DNA of 13,515 nt from Actinomycetes bacterium (GTDB taxonomy: Bacteria; Actinomycetota; Actinomycetes; JAHEKZ01): contig JAJAYM010000098.1 of NCBI GenBank assembly GCA_027117675.1, positions 1 through 13,515 of the forward strand. The letters are read 5' to 3'. The translations under genes and the position numbers were made by a program. The stretch's first letter is position 1. Every line of letters starts with the position of its first letter. The notes under the pieces are model-generated. The model made no database searches. It saw only the letters and a program-made list of their open reading frames with translations, and was not told the origin of the DNA. Positions 1 to 6,568 of this stretch are shown piece by piece.

Positions 1-146
1 ATGACGGTGTGCGCCTTGCCGAAGAGCGACTTGCAGATGATCGCGGTGCGTTTGCCTTGTTCGCGTGCCTCGATGGCAGCCCTGAGCCCGGCGCCTCCCG
101 CGCCGATCACGACGACGTCGTAGGAGTGTCGTTCGAGGTCGGTCAT
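1..146 (-). CDS. sdhA: Succinate dehydrogenase flavoprotein subunit, N-terminal fragment (runs off left edge)
   Basis: Only the first 48 codons are present, starting at the ATG at 146-144 and reading out of the window. They show a Rossmann FAD-binding start, VVVIGAGGAGLRAAIEA (residues 11-27), with the GxGxxG loop at 15-20, followed by SLFGKAHTV. His46 in that segment sits where succinate dehydrogenase and fumarate reductase flavoproteins attach FAD covalently. The protein would oxidise succinate to fumarate at the cytoplasmic face of the membrane. The gene lies 27 bases after the membrane anchor gene, with a GAAGGG ribosome site 8 bases from the ATG. The order small protein - anchor - flavoprotein matches the mycobacterial sdh1 operon Rv0250c-Rv0249c-Rv0248c. 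The family call is firm. Assignment to the Sdh1 type rather than another flavoprotein rests on the neighbouring anchor. Confidence 0.9.
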   Translation of the reverse strand, partial: MTDLERHSYDVVVIGAGGAGLRAAIEAREQGKRTAIICKSLFGKAHTV

Positions 147-173
147 TCGGAAACCCTTCGCGGTGGGTGGAAC

Positions 174-992
174 CTAGAAGAACGTGGGGTCGGTGATCGT
201 GCCGGTGGCGAGCATGCGGATGTAGAAGTCGGTGAAGGCAACGCCGAAGAGCGACAGCCACGCGAAGAGCGGGTGCCTGGTGTTGAGCCGACTGATCATG
301 GTCCAGGCCCGGTATCGGACCGGGTGTTGGGAGAAGTGCTTGAGGCGTCCGCCGAAGGTGTTGCGACAGGAGTGGCAGGAGAGGGAGTAGAGCCACAGCA
401 GGGTGGCGTTCGTTAACAGAACCAAGGTGCCGAGCCCCATGTGCCCCCACTCGCCGTCGGAGTTGCGGAAGCCGAGGAGGGCGTCCCACGTAAGGATCAC
501 GTTGAAGACGAGGCCCGCGTAGAAAAACCATCGGTGGGAGTTCTGCAGGATCAGCGGCGCCCTGGTCTCGCCGGTGTAGGTGCGGTGTGGCTCGGCGACA
601 GTGCAGGCTGGCGGCGAGAGCCAGAAGGACCGGTAGTAGGCCTTTCGGTAGTAGTAGCACGTCATCCGGAAGCCCAGCGGGAAGACCAAAATCAGTAGGG
701 CGGGCGAGAGCGGGTACCAGTCGCCGACCAGGCGGCCGAAGTCGTCTGAGCCTTCGACGCAGTTGGCAGAGACGCACGGGGAGTAGAACGGAGACAGGTA
801 GGGCGAGGCGTAGTAGTAGGCGTTCTCGAAGGCGCGCCAGGTGGCATAGACGACGAAGCTGAGCAGCACGCCGGTAGTGATGGCCGGCTGCAGCCACCAG
901 CGGTCGGTTCGGAGAGTGCGGGCGGCTATGCGCGCGCGTCCAGGTCCTCCGGTCCCTGCTGAGAGTGGGCCGGAGGCAGTCGTTTGGGTCAT
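174..992 (-). CDS. sdhC: Succinate dehydrogenase membrane anchor subunit, Rv0249c (Sdh1) type
   Basis: This 272-residue integral membrane protein anchors the succinate dehydrogenase catalytic subunits and passes electrons to menaquinone. Five hydrophobic helices are visible, roughly at residues 33-53, 93-112, 153-174, 186-206 and 240-261. The first 30 residues are polar and probably cytoplasmic. Cys73/Cys78, Cys112, Cys130/His136 and a SCHSC motif (Cys206, His207, Cys209) stand out. The single-chain, five-helix layout and length match the mycobacterial Rv0249c family, not the paired SdhC/SdhD anchors of proteobacteria. From memory, the M. smegmatis Sdh1 anchor carries a Rieske-type [2Fe-2S] cluster, and these Cys/His residues are candidate ligands (inference). 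The ATG at 992 has GGAG six bases upstream. The flavoprotein gene follows after 27 bases and the small Rv0250c-like gene precedes by 43 bases, so the three are probably one operon. The family is confident; the cluster is not proven here. Confidence 0.85.
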   Translation of the reverse strand: MTQTTASGPLSAGTGGPGRARIAARTLRTDRWWLQPAITTGVLLSFVVYATWRAFENAYYYASPYLSPFYSPCVSANCVEGSDDFGRLVGDWYPLSPALLILVFPLGFRMTCYYYRKAYYRSFWLSPPACTVAEPHRTYTGETRAPLILQNSHRWFFYAGLVFNVILTWDALLGFRNSDGEWGHMGLGTLVLLTNATLLWLYSLSCHSCRNTFGGRLKHFSQHPVRYRAWTMISRLNTRHPLFAWLSLFGVAFTDFYIRMLATGTITDPTFF

Positions 993-1035
993 GGATTCTC
1001 CGAAGTCGGACGGCCGGTGTCGGGCGGTCTGGGGG

Positions 1036-1290
1036 TCACTCTCGGTCGGCGTCGCTCCAGAACTCCGGGGGGTAGTCGTGATCGGGGATCATGATCGGCT
1101 CACCCGCACCGGGCTGTGCGGCATCTGGGCCGGCAAGGATGTCGAGGTCCTCTCTGATCCGCTGCGCGTCGGCGAGCAGGCGTCGCATATCGACGCTGTC
1201 ACCGTGCCGGGCCTTCAAGTGCTCGACTGCGCGCACGAGATCGCGGGCAGCTCTGCGGGCAGCGCTGACGTCCTGGGACGGGATGGTCAC
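1036..1290 (-). CDS. Small hypothetical protein at head of sdh operon (Rv0250c-like)
   Basis: An 84-residue soluble protein. The GTG start at 1290-1288 is preceded by GGAGG with an 8-base spacer, which supports translation. Residues 8-54 are charged and likely helical, with many Arg, Ala and Leu. A Gly/Pro linker follows (about 54-64), then an acidic aromatic tail, IPDHDYPPEFWSDADRE. There is no signal peptide or membrane helix. Mycobacteria carry a similarly small conserved gene (Rv0250c) directly upstream of the Sdh1 anchor gene, and the position here is the same. The end of this gene is 43 bases from the anchor start, so co-transcription is expected. The function is unknown. A small accessory or assembly subunit of the dehydrogenase is a reasonable guess from position only; no catalytic motif is visible. 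Confidence 0.7.
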   Translation of the reverse strand: MTIPSQDVSAARRAARDLVRAVEHLKARHGDSVDMRRLLADAQRIREDLDILAGPDAAQPGAGEPIMIPDHDYPPEFWSDADRE

Positions 1291-1336
1291 GCTCGCTACC
1301 TCCAGGTCACGAGGGCGTCGGCCCTAGGGTTGGGGC

Positions 1337-1350
1337 GTGACGCCAGTCAC
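1337..1350. promoter_or_regulatory. CRP/FNR-like operator in the sdh-typA divergent region
   Basis: The sequence GTGACGCCAGTCAC is a perfect GTGA-N6-TCAC palindrome. With its flanks (C at 1336, A at 1351) it matches nine of the ten defined bases of the TGTGA-N6-TCACA consensus used by CRP-family regulators. Its inner edge is 47 bases upstream of the GTG of the sdh operon and about 160 bases upstream of typA, so the sdh operon is the more likely target. Binding by a cAMP-responsive or redox-responsive CRP/FNR protein is an inference from the site alone. Confidence 0.5.
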
Positions 1351-1447
1351 ATCGACGATCGCAGTCTGTCCGACGCTGGGCCGGGGCGCCAGCACCTCGA
1401 GCGATCTGGTGTTGGCGGGGGCCGGGATCGACGCCTCACTGGCCGCG

Positions 1448-1453
1448 TAGACT
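1448..1453 (+). promoter_or_regulatory. Possible -10 element for typA
   Basis: TAGACT fits the actinobacterial -10 pattern TANNNT. It lies 57 bases upstream of the typA ATG, which would give a leader of about 50 bases. No convincing -35 element is seen at the right distance, so this is a weak call. Confidence 0.3.
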
Positions 1454-1509
1454 GCTCCTGCCGCCAGTCGGCGGCCGTTTCCCTGTCTTGAGAGCGAGCC
1501 GGCACGCCC

Positions 1510-3402
1510 ATGGCGTCATCAGCCTCATCCACCTCCAAAAGGACCGTCCAGCGCAGCGACTTGCGCAACGTCGCCATCGTGGCTCACGTTGACCACGGCA
1601 AGACCACGCTGGTCGATGCCATGCTCTGGCAGTCCGGCGCCTTCCGCGAGAATGCTGACATCGCTGACCGAGTCATGGACTCGATGGACCTGGAGCGTGA
1701 AAAGGGCATCACGATCCTCGCCAAGAACACTGCGGTGCGGCACCACATGGACGATGGGGAGGACGTCACCCTCAACATCATCGACACCCCAGGGCACGCA
1801 GACTTTGGTGGTGAGGTCGAGCGCGGTCTGGAAATGGTCGACGGAGTACTCCTGCTGGTCGACGCGAGCGAAGGTCCGCTGCCGCAGACACGCTTCGTGC
1901 TCCGGAAAGCGCTGCAGAAGGGACTGCCCGTTGTCCTCGTTGTGAACAAGGTCGATCGACCGGACGCCCGCATCAAAGAGGTCGTCGACGAGACGTACGA
2001 GCTCTTCCTCGACCTGGACGCCGACGAGAGCCAGATCGACTTCCCCATCGTGTACGCGTCGGCGAAGAATGGCCGTGCCTCGCTGAACAAGCCAGCGGAC
2101 GGTGGTCTACCTGACAGCGAGAACCTAGAGCCACTCTTCACCGCCATCGTCGAGACGATTCCAGCCCCGACCTACGACCCCGACATGCCGCTCCAGGCGC
2201 ATGTCACCAACCTCGATGCCTCTCCGTACCTCGGGCGTCTGGCTCTCTGCCGCGTGCACAACGGGACGATCACCAAGGGCCAGTCAGTCGCCTGGTGCCG
2301 GGCTGACGGGACCATCGAGCGTGTCAAGGTCACCGAGTTGCTGATCACCGAGGCCCTTGATCGGGTACCAGCTGAGTCAGCTTCGCCCGGCGACATCATC
2401 GCCGTGGCGGGTATCCCCGAGATCACTATCGGCGAGACGCTTGCCGACGCCGACGACCCGCATCCACTTCCCGTCATCACTGTCGACGAGCCGTCGATCT
2501 CGATGACAATCGGTATCAACACCGCGCCGATGTCAGGGCAGAGCGGCAAGAAGCTCACCGCGAGCATGGTTAAGACCCGTCTTGAGGCTGAGCTCATCGG
2601 AAACGTGTCGATCCGCGTTGCGGAGACTGAGCGTCCTGACACCTGGGAGGTCCAGGGACGCGGTGAGCTGCAGCTCGCGGTGCTGGTCGAGATGATGCGT
2701 CGGGAGGGGTTCGAACTTACCGTCGGTAAGCCGCAGGTCGTGACCCGCCAGGTGGACGGCAAGGTGCACGAGCCGGTCGAGCGGCTGACCGTCGACATTC
2801 CCGAGGACTACCTCGGCGTCGTCACTCAGCTAATGGCCCTGCGCAAGGGGCGCATGGAGCAGATGGTCAACCACGGAACCGGTTGGGTGCGCATGGAGTA
2901 CCTGGTGCCGGCTCGCGGAATGATCGGCTTCCGTACCGAGTTTCTCACCGAGACGCGTGGAACTGGCCTGCTGCACCACGTCTTCGAGCGTTATGAGCCG
3001 TGGCACGGTGAGCTGCGAACGCGTCCCACCGGTTCGTTGGTCGCTGACCGCCGAGGTGCTACCACCGGGTTTGCCCTCGCTAACCTGCAGGAGCGCGGGA
3101 CGATGTTCGTCGGGCCGGGCACCGAGGTGTACGAGGGAATGATTGTTGGCGAGAACTCTCGGTCGGACGACATGGACGTCAACCCGACCAAGGAGAAGAA
3201 GCTTACCAACATGCGCCAGTCATCTGGTGACATCTTGATTCCACTCATTCCGCACAAGCAACTCTCCTTGGAGCAGGCATTGGAGTTCTGCCGCGAAGAC
3301 GAGTGTGTGGAGGTCACGCCGGCAACCGTTCGCCTACGCAAGGTGGTGCTCGACCAGAACGAGCGAGGCCGCACCAGGGCACGCTCCAAGCGTCAGTCCT
3401 GA
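1510..3402 (+). CDS. typA: Translational GTPase TypA/BipA
   Basis: A 630-residue ribosome-associated GTPase of the EF-G/LepA class that acts on 50S assembly and stress-dependent translation. All GTPase motifs are present: G1 AHVDHGKT (25-32), G2 EKGITI (64-69), G3 DTPGH (92-96) and G4 NKVD (146-149), with the G5-like YASAKNG further on. After the G domain come a beta-barrel domain II (about 210-310), an EF-G III-like region, an EF-G V-like region (about 400-480) and the TypA-specific C-terminal domain. The length is normal for actinobacterial TypA. The ATG at 1510 is the first start after an in-frame TGA at 1489. Its ribosome site is poor (only purine-rich AGAGCGAG), and a TTG near 1561 is a less likely alternative. 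The 3' end overlaps the convergent peptidase gene by 10 bases. In M. tuberculosis typA and mshB also lie a few genes apart, which fits this neighbourhood. Confidence 0.97.
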   Translation: MASSASSTSKRTVQRSDLRNVAIVAHVDHGKTTLVDAMLWQSGAFRENADIADRVMDSMDLEREKGITILAKNTAVRHHMDDGEDVTLNIIDTPGHADFGGEVERGLEMVDGVLLLVDASEGPLPQTRFVLRKALQKGLPVVLVVNKVDRPDARIKEVVDETYELFLDLDADESQIDFPIVYASAKNGRASLNKPADGGLPDSENLEPLFTAIVETIPAPTYDPDMPLQAHVTNLDASPYLGRLALCRVHNGTITKGQSVAWCRADGTIERVKVTELLITEALDRVPAESASPGDIIAVAGIPEITIGETLADADDPHPLPVITVDEPSISMTIGINTAPMSGQSGKKLTASMVKTRLEAELIGNVSIRVAETERPDTWEVQGRGELQLAVLVEMMRREGFELTVGKPQVVTRQVDGKVHEPVERLTVDIPEDYLGVVTQLMALRKGRMEQMVNHGTGWVRMEYLVPARGMIGFRTEFLTETRGTGLLHHVFERYEPWHGELRTRPTGSLVADRRGATTGFALANLQERGTMFVGPGTEVYEGMIVGENSRSDDMDVNPTKEKKLTNMRQSSGDILIPLIPHKQLSLEQALEFCREDECVEVTPATVRLRKVVLDQNERGRTRARSKRQS

Positions 3403-5513
3403 GTAACTCGCAGCGATCGACGCAGGAAGTCGACCTGCATGGTCAGCAGGTTCTCCGCGACGTCCTCCTGCGTTGCCATATGGGTGATGCCGGTTAACGG
3501 CAGAACTTCGTGCGGTCGTCCATTTTCGGTCAGCACTCGAGACAGTTGCAGAGAGTGAGCGACGAACACGTTGTCGTCTGCGAGCCCGTGAATCAGCTGC
3601 AGTGGACGGGTGAGCCTTGCCGCGCGACCTAGCAGTGAGCTTCGGCGGTAGGCGGCGTCATCGTCTTGGCTCGGAACTCCCAGATACCGCTCGGTGTATC
3701 CGGTGTCGTAGAGCTGCCAGTCGGTTACCGGCGCACCGGCGATCGCGGCGTGAAAGACGTCAGGGCGGTCGATCACTGCGAGCGCTGAGAGATAACCGCC
3801 GAATGACCAACCACGAATCGCCACTCGATCGAGGTCAAGCGCGGGGTACGCATGCGCGACGGCATGCAGACCTGTGACTTGGTCTTGGAGTACTGGCCCT
3901 GCGAAGTCGCCTCGGACTGCTCGCTCCCATGAGGGGCTGCCCGGTGTCCCTCGACCGTCGATGACAACGACGGCAAACCCTTGGTCGGCGAACCATTGCG
4001 ACTCGCGAAAGGCGCCTTGATGATGGGTCACGCTGGCGTGGTGCGGACCCCCGTACGGATCCAACAGGACCGGAAGTGACCCCGAGCTGGGGTTCCAACC
4101 ATGGGGGAGCAGCAGCGCAATGCGCGGTCGCTCACCATCACCGGTGAGAAGGGTGACCGAAGGCTTGATCATGGGGGGGTCAGCGAACGACGTGACCTCG
4201 TGAGTCGCCGTCTCCGTCATGATGGTCGCGACCGGCAAGTCTCGGTTGAGATCTGCCGAGACGACGATGCGGGTGGTCCCCCCTTGCGCCGCGGAGTGCC
4301 AACCTTCTGGCGGGCTGAGCATTTCGCAGTGTTCGGCCGAGAGCGACCAAACCTGTTGGTTGCCCGCGTCGGCAGCGGCCAGGACGGTGATCTGCGAGCC
4401 GACGACCGCGGACACCGCCCGCACCTGCAGGCCGGGAGGTGACAGGCGCTCGCCGTCTGCGCAGAGTGCATAGTCGTTTTCGCGCACCTCGACCGTGACC
4501 AACCGGCCATCGTCGTCCCAGCATCCGGTGCCAGGCACAACGTCAACCCAGGCCGAATCGCTGACGCTGCGAATCTGGTCGGTTGCCCCGGTCTTCGCAT
4601 CGATGGCGATCCAACGGAAGACCTGTTGCGCGCGATCAAGGACGCCAGCCACCGGAGCACCGCGGTCCGACCAGTGCACGGAAGCGAGATACTCGGTGGC
4701 GTCTGGCAGGCTGACCCGAACCGCGCCGCCTTCGGTGTCCAGAAGCCACAAACTCACGTTCGCGTTGGGGGTACCGGCGGCTGGATATCGCTGCGGTGTC
4801 GGTGCCTCCGCCGGAGTCGCCGGGTTGCTGACGAACCACGTACTCACCGGCTGCTCGTCGGTGCGCTGGGCCAACAACTGCGAACCGTCGGGTGACCACC
4901 AGAATCCTCTCGCCCGGTCGAGTTCCTCGGCCGCGATGAAGTCGGGCAGGCCCCACTTCACCGTCTCGGACGCTTCGCTCGGCGAGACGGCCATCGACTC
5001 GCCGGTGTCGACGCTCACCACGTGCAGCCGCCGAGCCCCCACGAAGGCGACCCGCTTCCCGGTGGGATCGATCTGAGGGTCGATGACAGAGCTGTCGCTG
5101 GAAATCTCGCTGGCCCCAGAGCCGAACACTTCGGTGACAAAGAGGCGGCCCGAGAGTGCGAATGCCACCCGTGAAAAGGCCGCGTCGACGCTATAGCCGA
5201 TGATCCCTCCGGCGGCCTCTCTGGCCCGCGCGCGCCTGGCGCGCTCATCGGCGCTCAGCTCCTCGGCCACGCCGGACAGGAGCTGAGCGGGATCGACGAG
5301 CAGGACCTCCCCGGCTTCCTCGGTCCACCTCCACAGCGATCCCACCCGGTCGGTGCCGGAGGCCGAGCGTAGGAAGAGCACTGTGGTGCCGTCGTCGGAA
5401 ACGCTGAACGAGCGAGGACGCCCCAAGCTGAAACGAAGTGTGCGGGCGTTCTGCCGCGGAAAGGTGTCGGGGGTAGTAGCTGTCATTCCCCCATCATTTC
5501 GCAGAGTGCGCAT
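3393..5513 (-). CDS. S9 family serine peptidase, dipeptidyl-peptidase IV-like
   Basis: A 706-residue peptidase predicted to remove N-terminal dipeptides from short peptides. The N-terminal two thirds (about 25-440) have the WSPDG-type beta-propeller repeats of the S9B family. DFIAAEELDR (191-200) supplies the double Glu (196/197) that binds the substrate amino terminus in DPP IV. The C-terminal alpha/beta hydrolase has DPYGGP (485-490, Tyr487 for the oxyanion), GWSFGG (nucleophile Ser570), HGLADDNV (Asp646) and ITHM (His678), so the catalytic triad is complete. There is no signal peptide or membrane helix, so the enzyme is probably cytoplasmic. It converges on typA with a 10-base overlap and diverges from mshB with 23 bases between start codons. 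The ATG at 5513 has GGGGG four bases upstream. A second ATG at 5486 would remove nine residues and leave more room for promoters, so the start is uncertain. Confidence 0.92.
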   Translation of the reverse strand: MRTLRNDGGMTATTPDTFPRQNARTLRFSLGRPRSFSVSDDGTTVLFLRSASGTDRVGSLWRWTEEAGEVLLVDPAQLLSGVAEELSADERARRARAREAAGGIIGYSVDAAFSRVAFALSGRLFVTEVFGSGASEISSDSSVIDPQIDPTGKRVAFVGARRLHVVSVDTGESMAVSPSEASETVKWGLPDFIAAEELDRARGFWWSPDGSQLLAQRTDEQPVSTWFVSNPATPAEAPTPQRYPAAGTPNANVSLWLLDTEGGAVRVSLPDATEYLASVHWSDRGAPVAGVLDRAQQVFRWIAIDAKTGATDQIRSVSDSAWVDVVPGTGCWDDDGRLVTVEVRENDYALCADGERLSPPGLQVRAVSAVVGSQITVLAAADAGNQQVWSLSAEHCEMLSPPEGWHSAAQGGTTRIVVSADLNRDLPVATIMTETATHEVTSFADPPMIKPSVTLLTGDGERPRIALLLPHGWNPSSGSLPVLLDPYGGPHHASVTHHQGAFRESQWFADQGFAVVVIDGRGTPGSPSWERAVRGDFAGPVLQDQVTGLHAVAHAYPALDLDRVAIRGWSFGGYLSALAVIDRPDVFHAAIAGAPVTDWQLYDTGYTERYLGVPSQDDDAAYRRSSLLGRAARLTRPLQLIHGLADDNVFVAHSLQLSRVLTENGRPHEVLPLTGITHMATQEDVAENLLTMQVDFLRRSLRVTQD

Positions 5514-5523
5514 CGGCCCCCAT

Positions 5524-5529
5524 TAGGCT
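5524..5529 (+). promoter_or_regulatory. -10 element of a leaderless mshB promoter
   Basis: TAGGCT matches TANNNT and ends exactly seven bases before the A of the mshB ATG (5537). That spacing is what a leaderless actinobacterial transcript needs, with the start codon as the transcription start. No Shine-Dalgarno sequence precedes the ATG, which supports this. The matching -35 region would fall inside the 5' end of the divergent peptidase gene. Confidence 0.5.
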
Positions 5530-5536
5530 CTATGTC

Positions 5537-6424
5537 ATGTCGCTGAAAGATCGACGACTTCTACTCGTCCATGCCCATCCCGACGACGAGACAATCGGCA
5601 CCGGGGTGACGATGGCCAAGTACGTCGCCGAGGGCGGCGCGGTCACACTGGTCACCTGCACCCGCGGCGAGGAAGGCGAGGTCCTCGTGCCCGAGCTCGG
5701 GCACCTCGCAGCCCATGACGAGGACGACCTCGGCTCGCACCGACGAGTCGAGTTGGCCGCAGCCCTTGACCTGCTGGGTGTCGGCGACCACGAGTATCTC
5801 GGGGGCCCTGGGCGGTATCGCGACTCGGGAATGATGGGTACTCCCTCCAACGAACGCGCTGACTGCTTCTGGCGCGCTGACCTCCTCGAGGCGGCGAGCC
5901 ACCTGGTCACCACCATCCGACGCGCGACCCCGCAGGTCGTCGTCACCTACGACGACTTCGGGCAGTACGGACACCCCGACCACATTCAGGCGCACCGGGT
6001 GACGAGTTACGCGCTGTCGCTGGCTGCTGCGCCGTCATTCCGCCCCGATCTGGGAGCGGCGTGGGACGTCCCGAAGGTTTACTGGACAGCCTTACCCAAA
6101 GCGGCCGTCCAGCGGGGGATCGATGCGTTCGTGGCGGCAGGGGGCCAGGGGTTCTTCGGCCTCGCTGAGGGCGAGGACTTGCCGTGGGCACTCGATGACT
6201 CGCTCGTGACGACCCACGTCACTGCACTCGACCAGGAGCCGCTCAAGATGGCCGCGCTTGGCGCCCATCTGTCGCAGGTCGGTGTCGAGAACGACTTCTT
6301 CCGCCTCGCCGAGATGGTCGGGCCCGAGGCCATGGGCATTGAGTATTTCCGGCTCGTCAGGGGCGACCTTGGCCCCACCGGCCCCGACGGGCTCGAGGAC
6401 GATCTCTTTGCCGGGCTGATCTGA
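5537..6424 (+). CDS. mshB: N-acetyl-1-D-myo-inositol-2-amino-2-deoxy-alpha-D-glucopyranoside deacetylase (mycothiol biosynthesis)
   Basis: A 295-residue zinc deacetylase of the LmbE/PIG-L fold. It removes the acetyl group from GlcNAc-inositol to give GlcN-inositol, the substrate of MshC in mycothiol synthesis. AHPDDE at 13-18 supplies zinc ligands His14 and Asp17 and the general base Asp16. GQYGHPDH (142-149) gives His149 as the third zinc ligand and His146 as the catalytic partner, matching His13, Asp16, His147 and His144 of the M. tuberculosis enzyme. Length and overall sequence fit MshB better than the mycothiol conjugate amidase Mca, which shares the fold; Mca remains the main alternative. 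The ATG at 5537 has no ribosome site but a well-placed -10, so leaderless translation is likely. The gene implies an actinobacterial host using mycothiol as its low-molecular-weight thiol. Confidence 0.9.
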   Translation: MSLKDRRLLLVHAHPDDETIGTGVTMAKYVAEGGAVTLVTCTRGEEGEVLVPELGHLAAHDEDDLGSHRRVELAAALDLLGVGDHEYLGGPGRYRDSGMMGTPSNERADCFWRADLLEAASHLVTTIRRATPQVVVTYDDFGQYGHPDHIQAHRVTSYALSLAAAPSFRPDLGAAWDVPKVYWTALPKAAVQRGIDAFVAAGGQGFFGLAEGEDLPWALDDSLVTTHVTALDQEPLKMAALGAHLSQVGVENDFFRLAEMVGPEAMGIEYFRLVRGDLGPTGPDGLEDDLFAGLI

Positions 6425-6458
6425 GATCGGCGGCGGTTCCGGGGGCGATACGCCGACT

Positions 6459-6474
6459 GGGTGACGCTTCACCC
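6459..6474 (+). terminator. Short hairpin after mshB, possible terminator
   Basis: GGGTGA-CGCT-TCACCC forms a perfect 6-bp stem with a 4-base loop, 34 bases after the mshB stop codon. It is followed by a pyrimidine-rich TTCCCGC rather than a T-tract. It may end the mshB transcript or simply be a small leader hairpin for the next gene. Confidence 0.35.
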
Positions 6475-6557
6475 TTCCCGCTGTCGCCTCCTGCGCTCGT
6501 GAGGAAGAGTGGCCAGCATCGTGACGCTCGGTAGTCCGGGCACCCATGAATGTTCCC

Positions 6558-6564
6558 AAGGAGG
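6558..6564 (+). promoter_or_regulatory. Strong ribosome binding site that decides the start of the AAA protease
   Basis: AAGGAGG lies four bases before an in-frame GTG at 6569. The upstream GTG at 6509 has only a poor GAGGA three bases away. The longer start would add 20 residues (starting MASIVTLG), and the strong site would then fall inside the coding sequence. The shorter start is therefore preferred. Confidence 0.65.
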
Positions 6565-6568
6565 CGGC

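Noticed and set aside
1323..1330. CCCTAGGG palindrome in the sdh-typA divergent region
   Set aside because: It is only eight bases, an easy chance palindrome, with no -10 spacing or second copy to support a role.
1347..1577. A 76-codon minus-strand frame over the typA start
   Set aside because: It overlaps the typA start and the intergenic promoter region, and has no ribosome site or recognisable product.
4495..5076. A 193-codon plus-strand frame inside the serine peptidase gene
   Set aside because: It lies opposite the peptidase's propeller coding region, and its product is Ser/Arg/Pro-rich with no motif.
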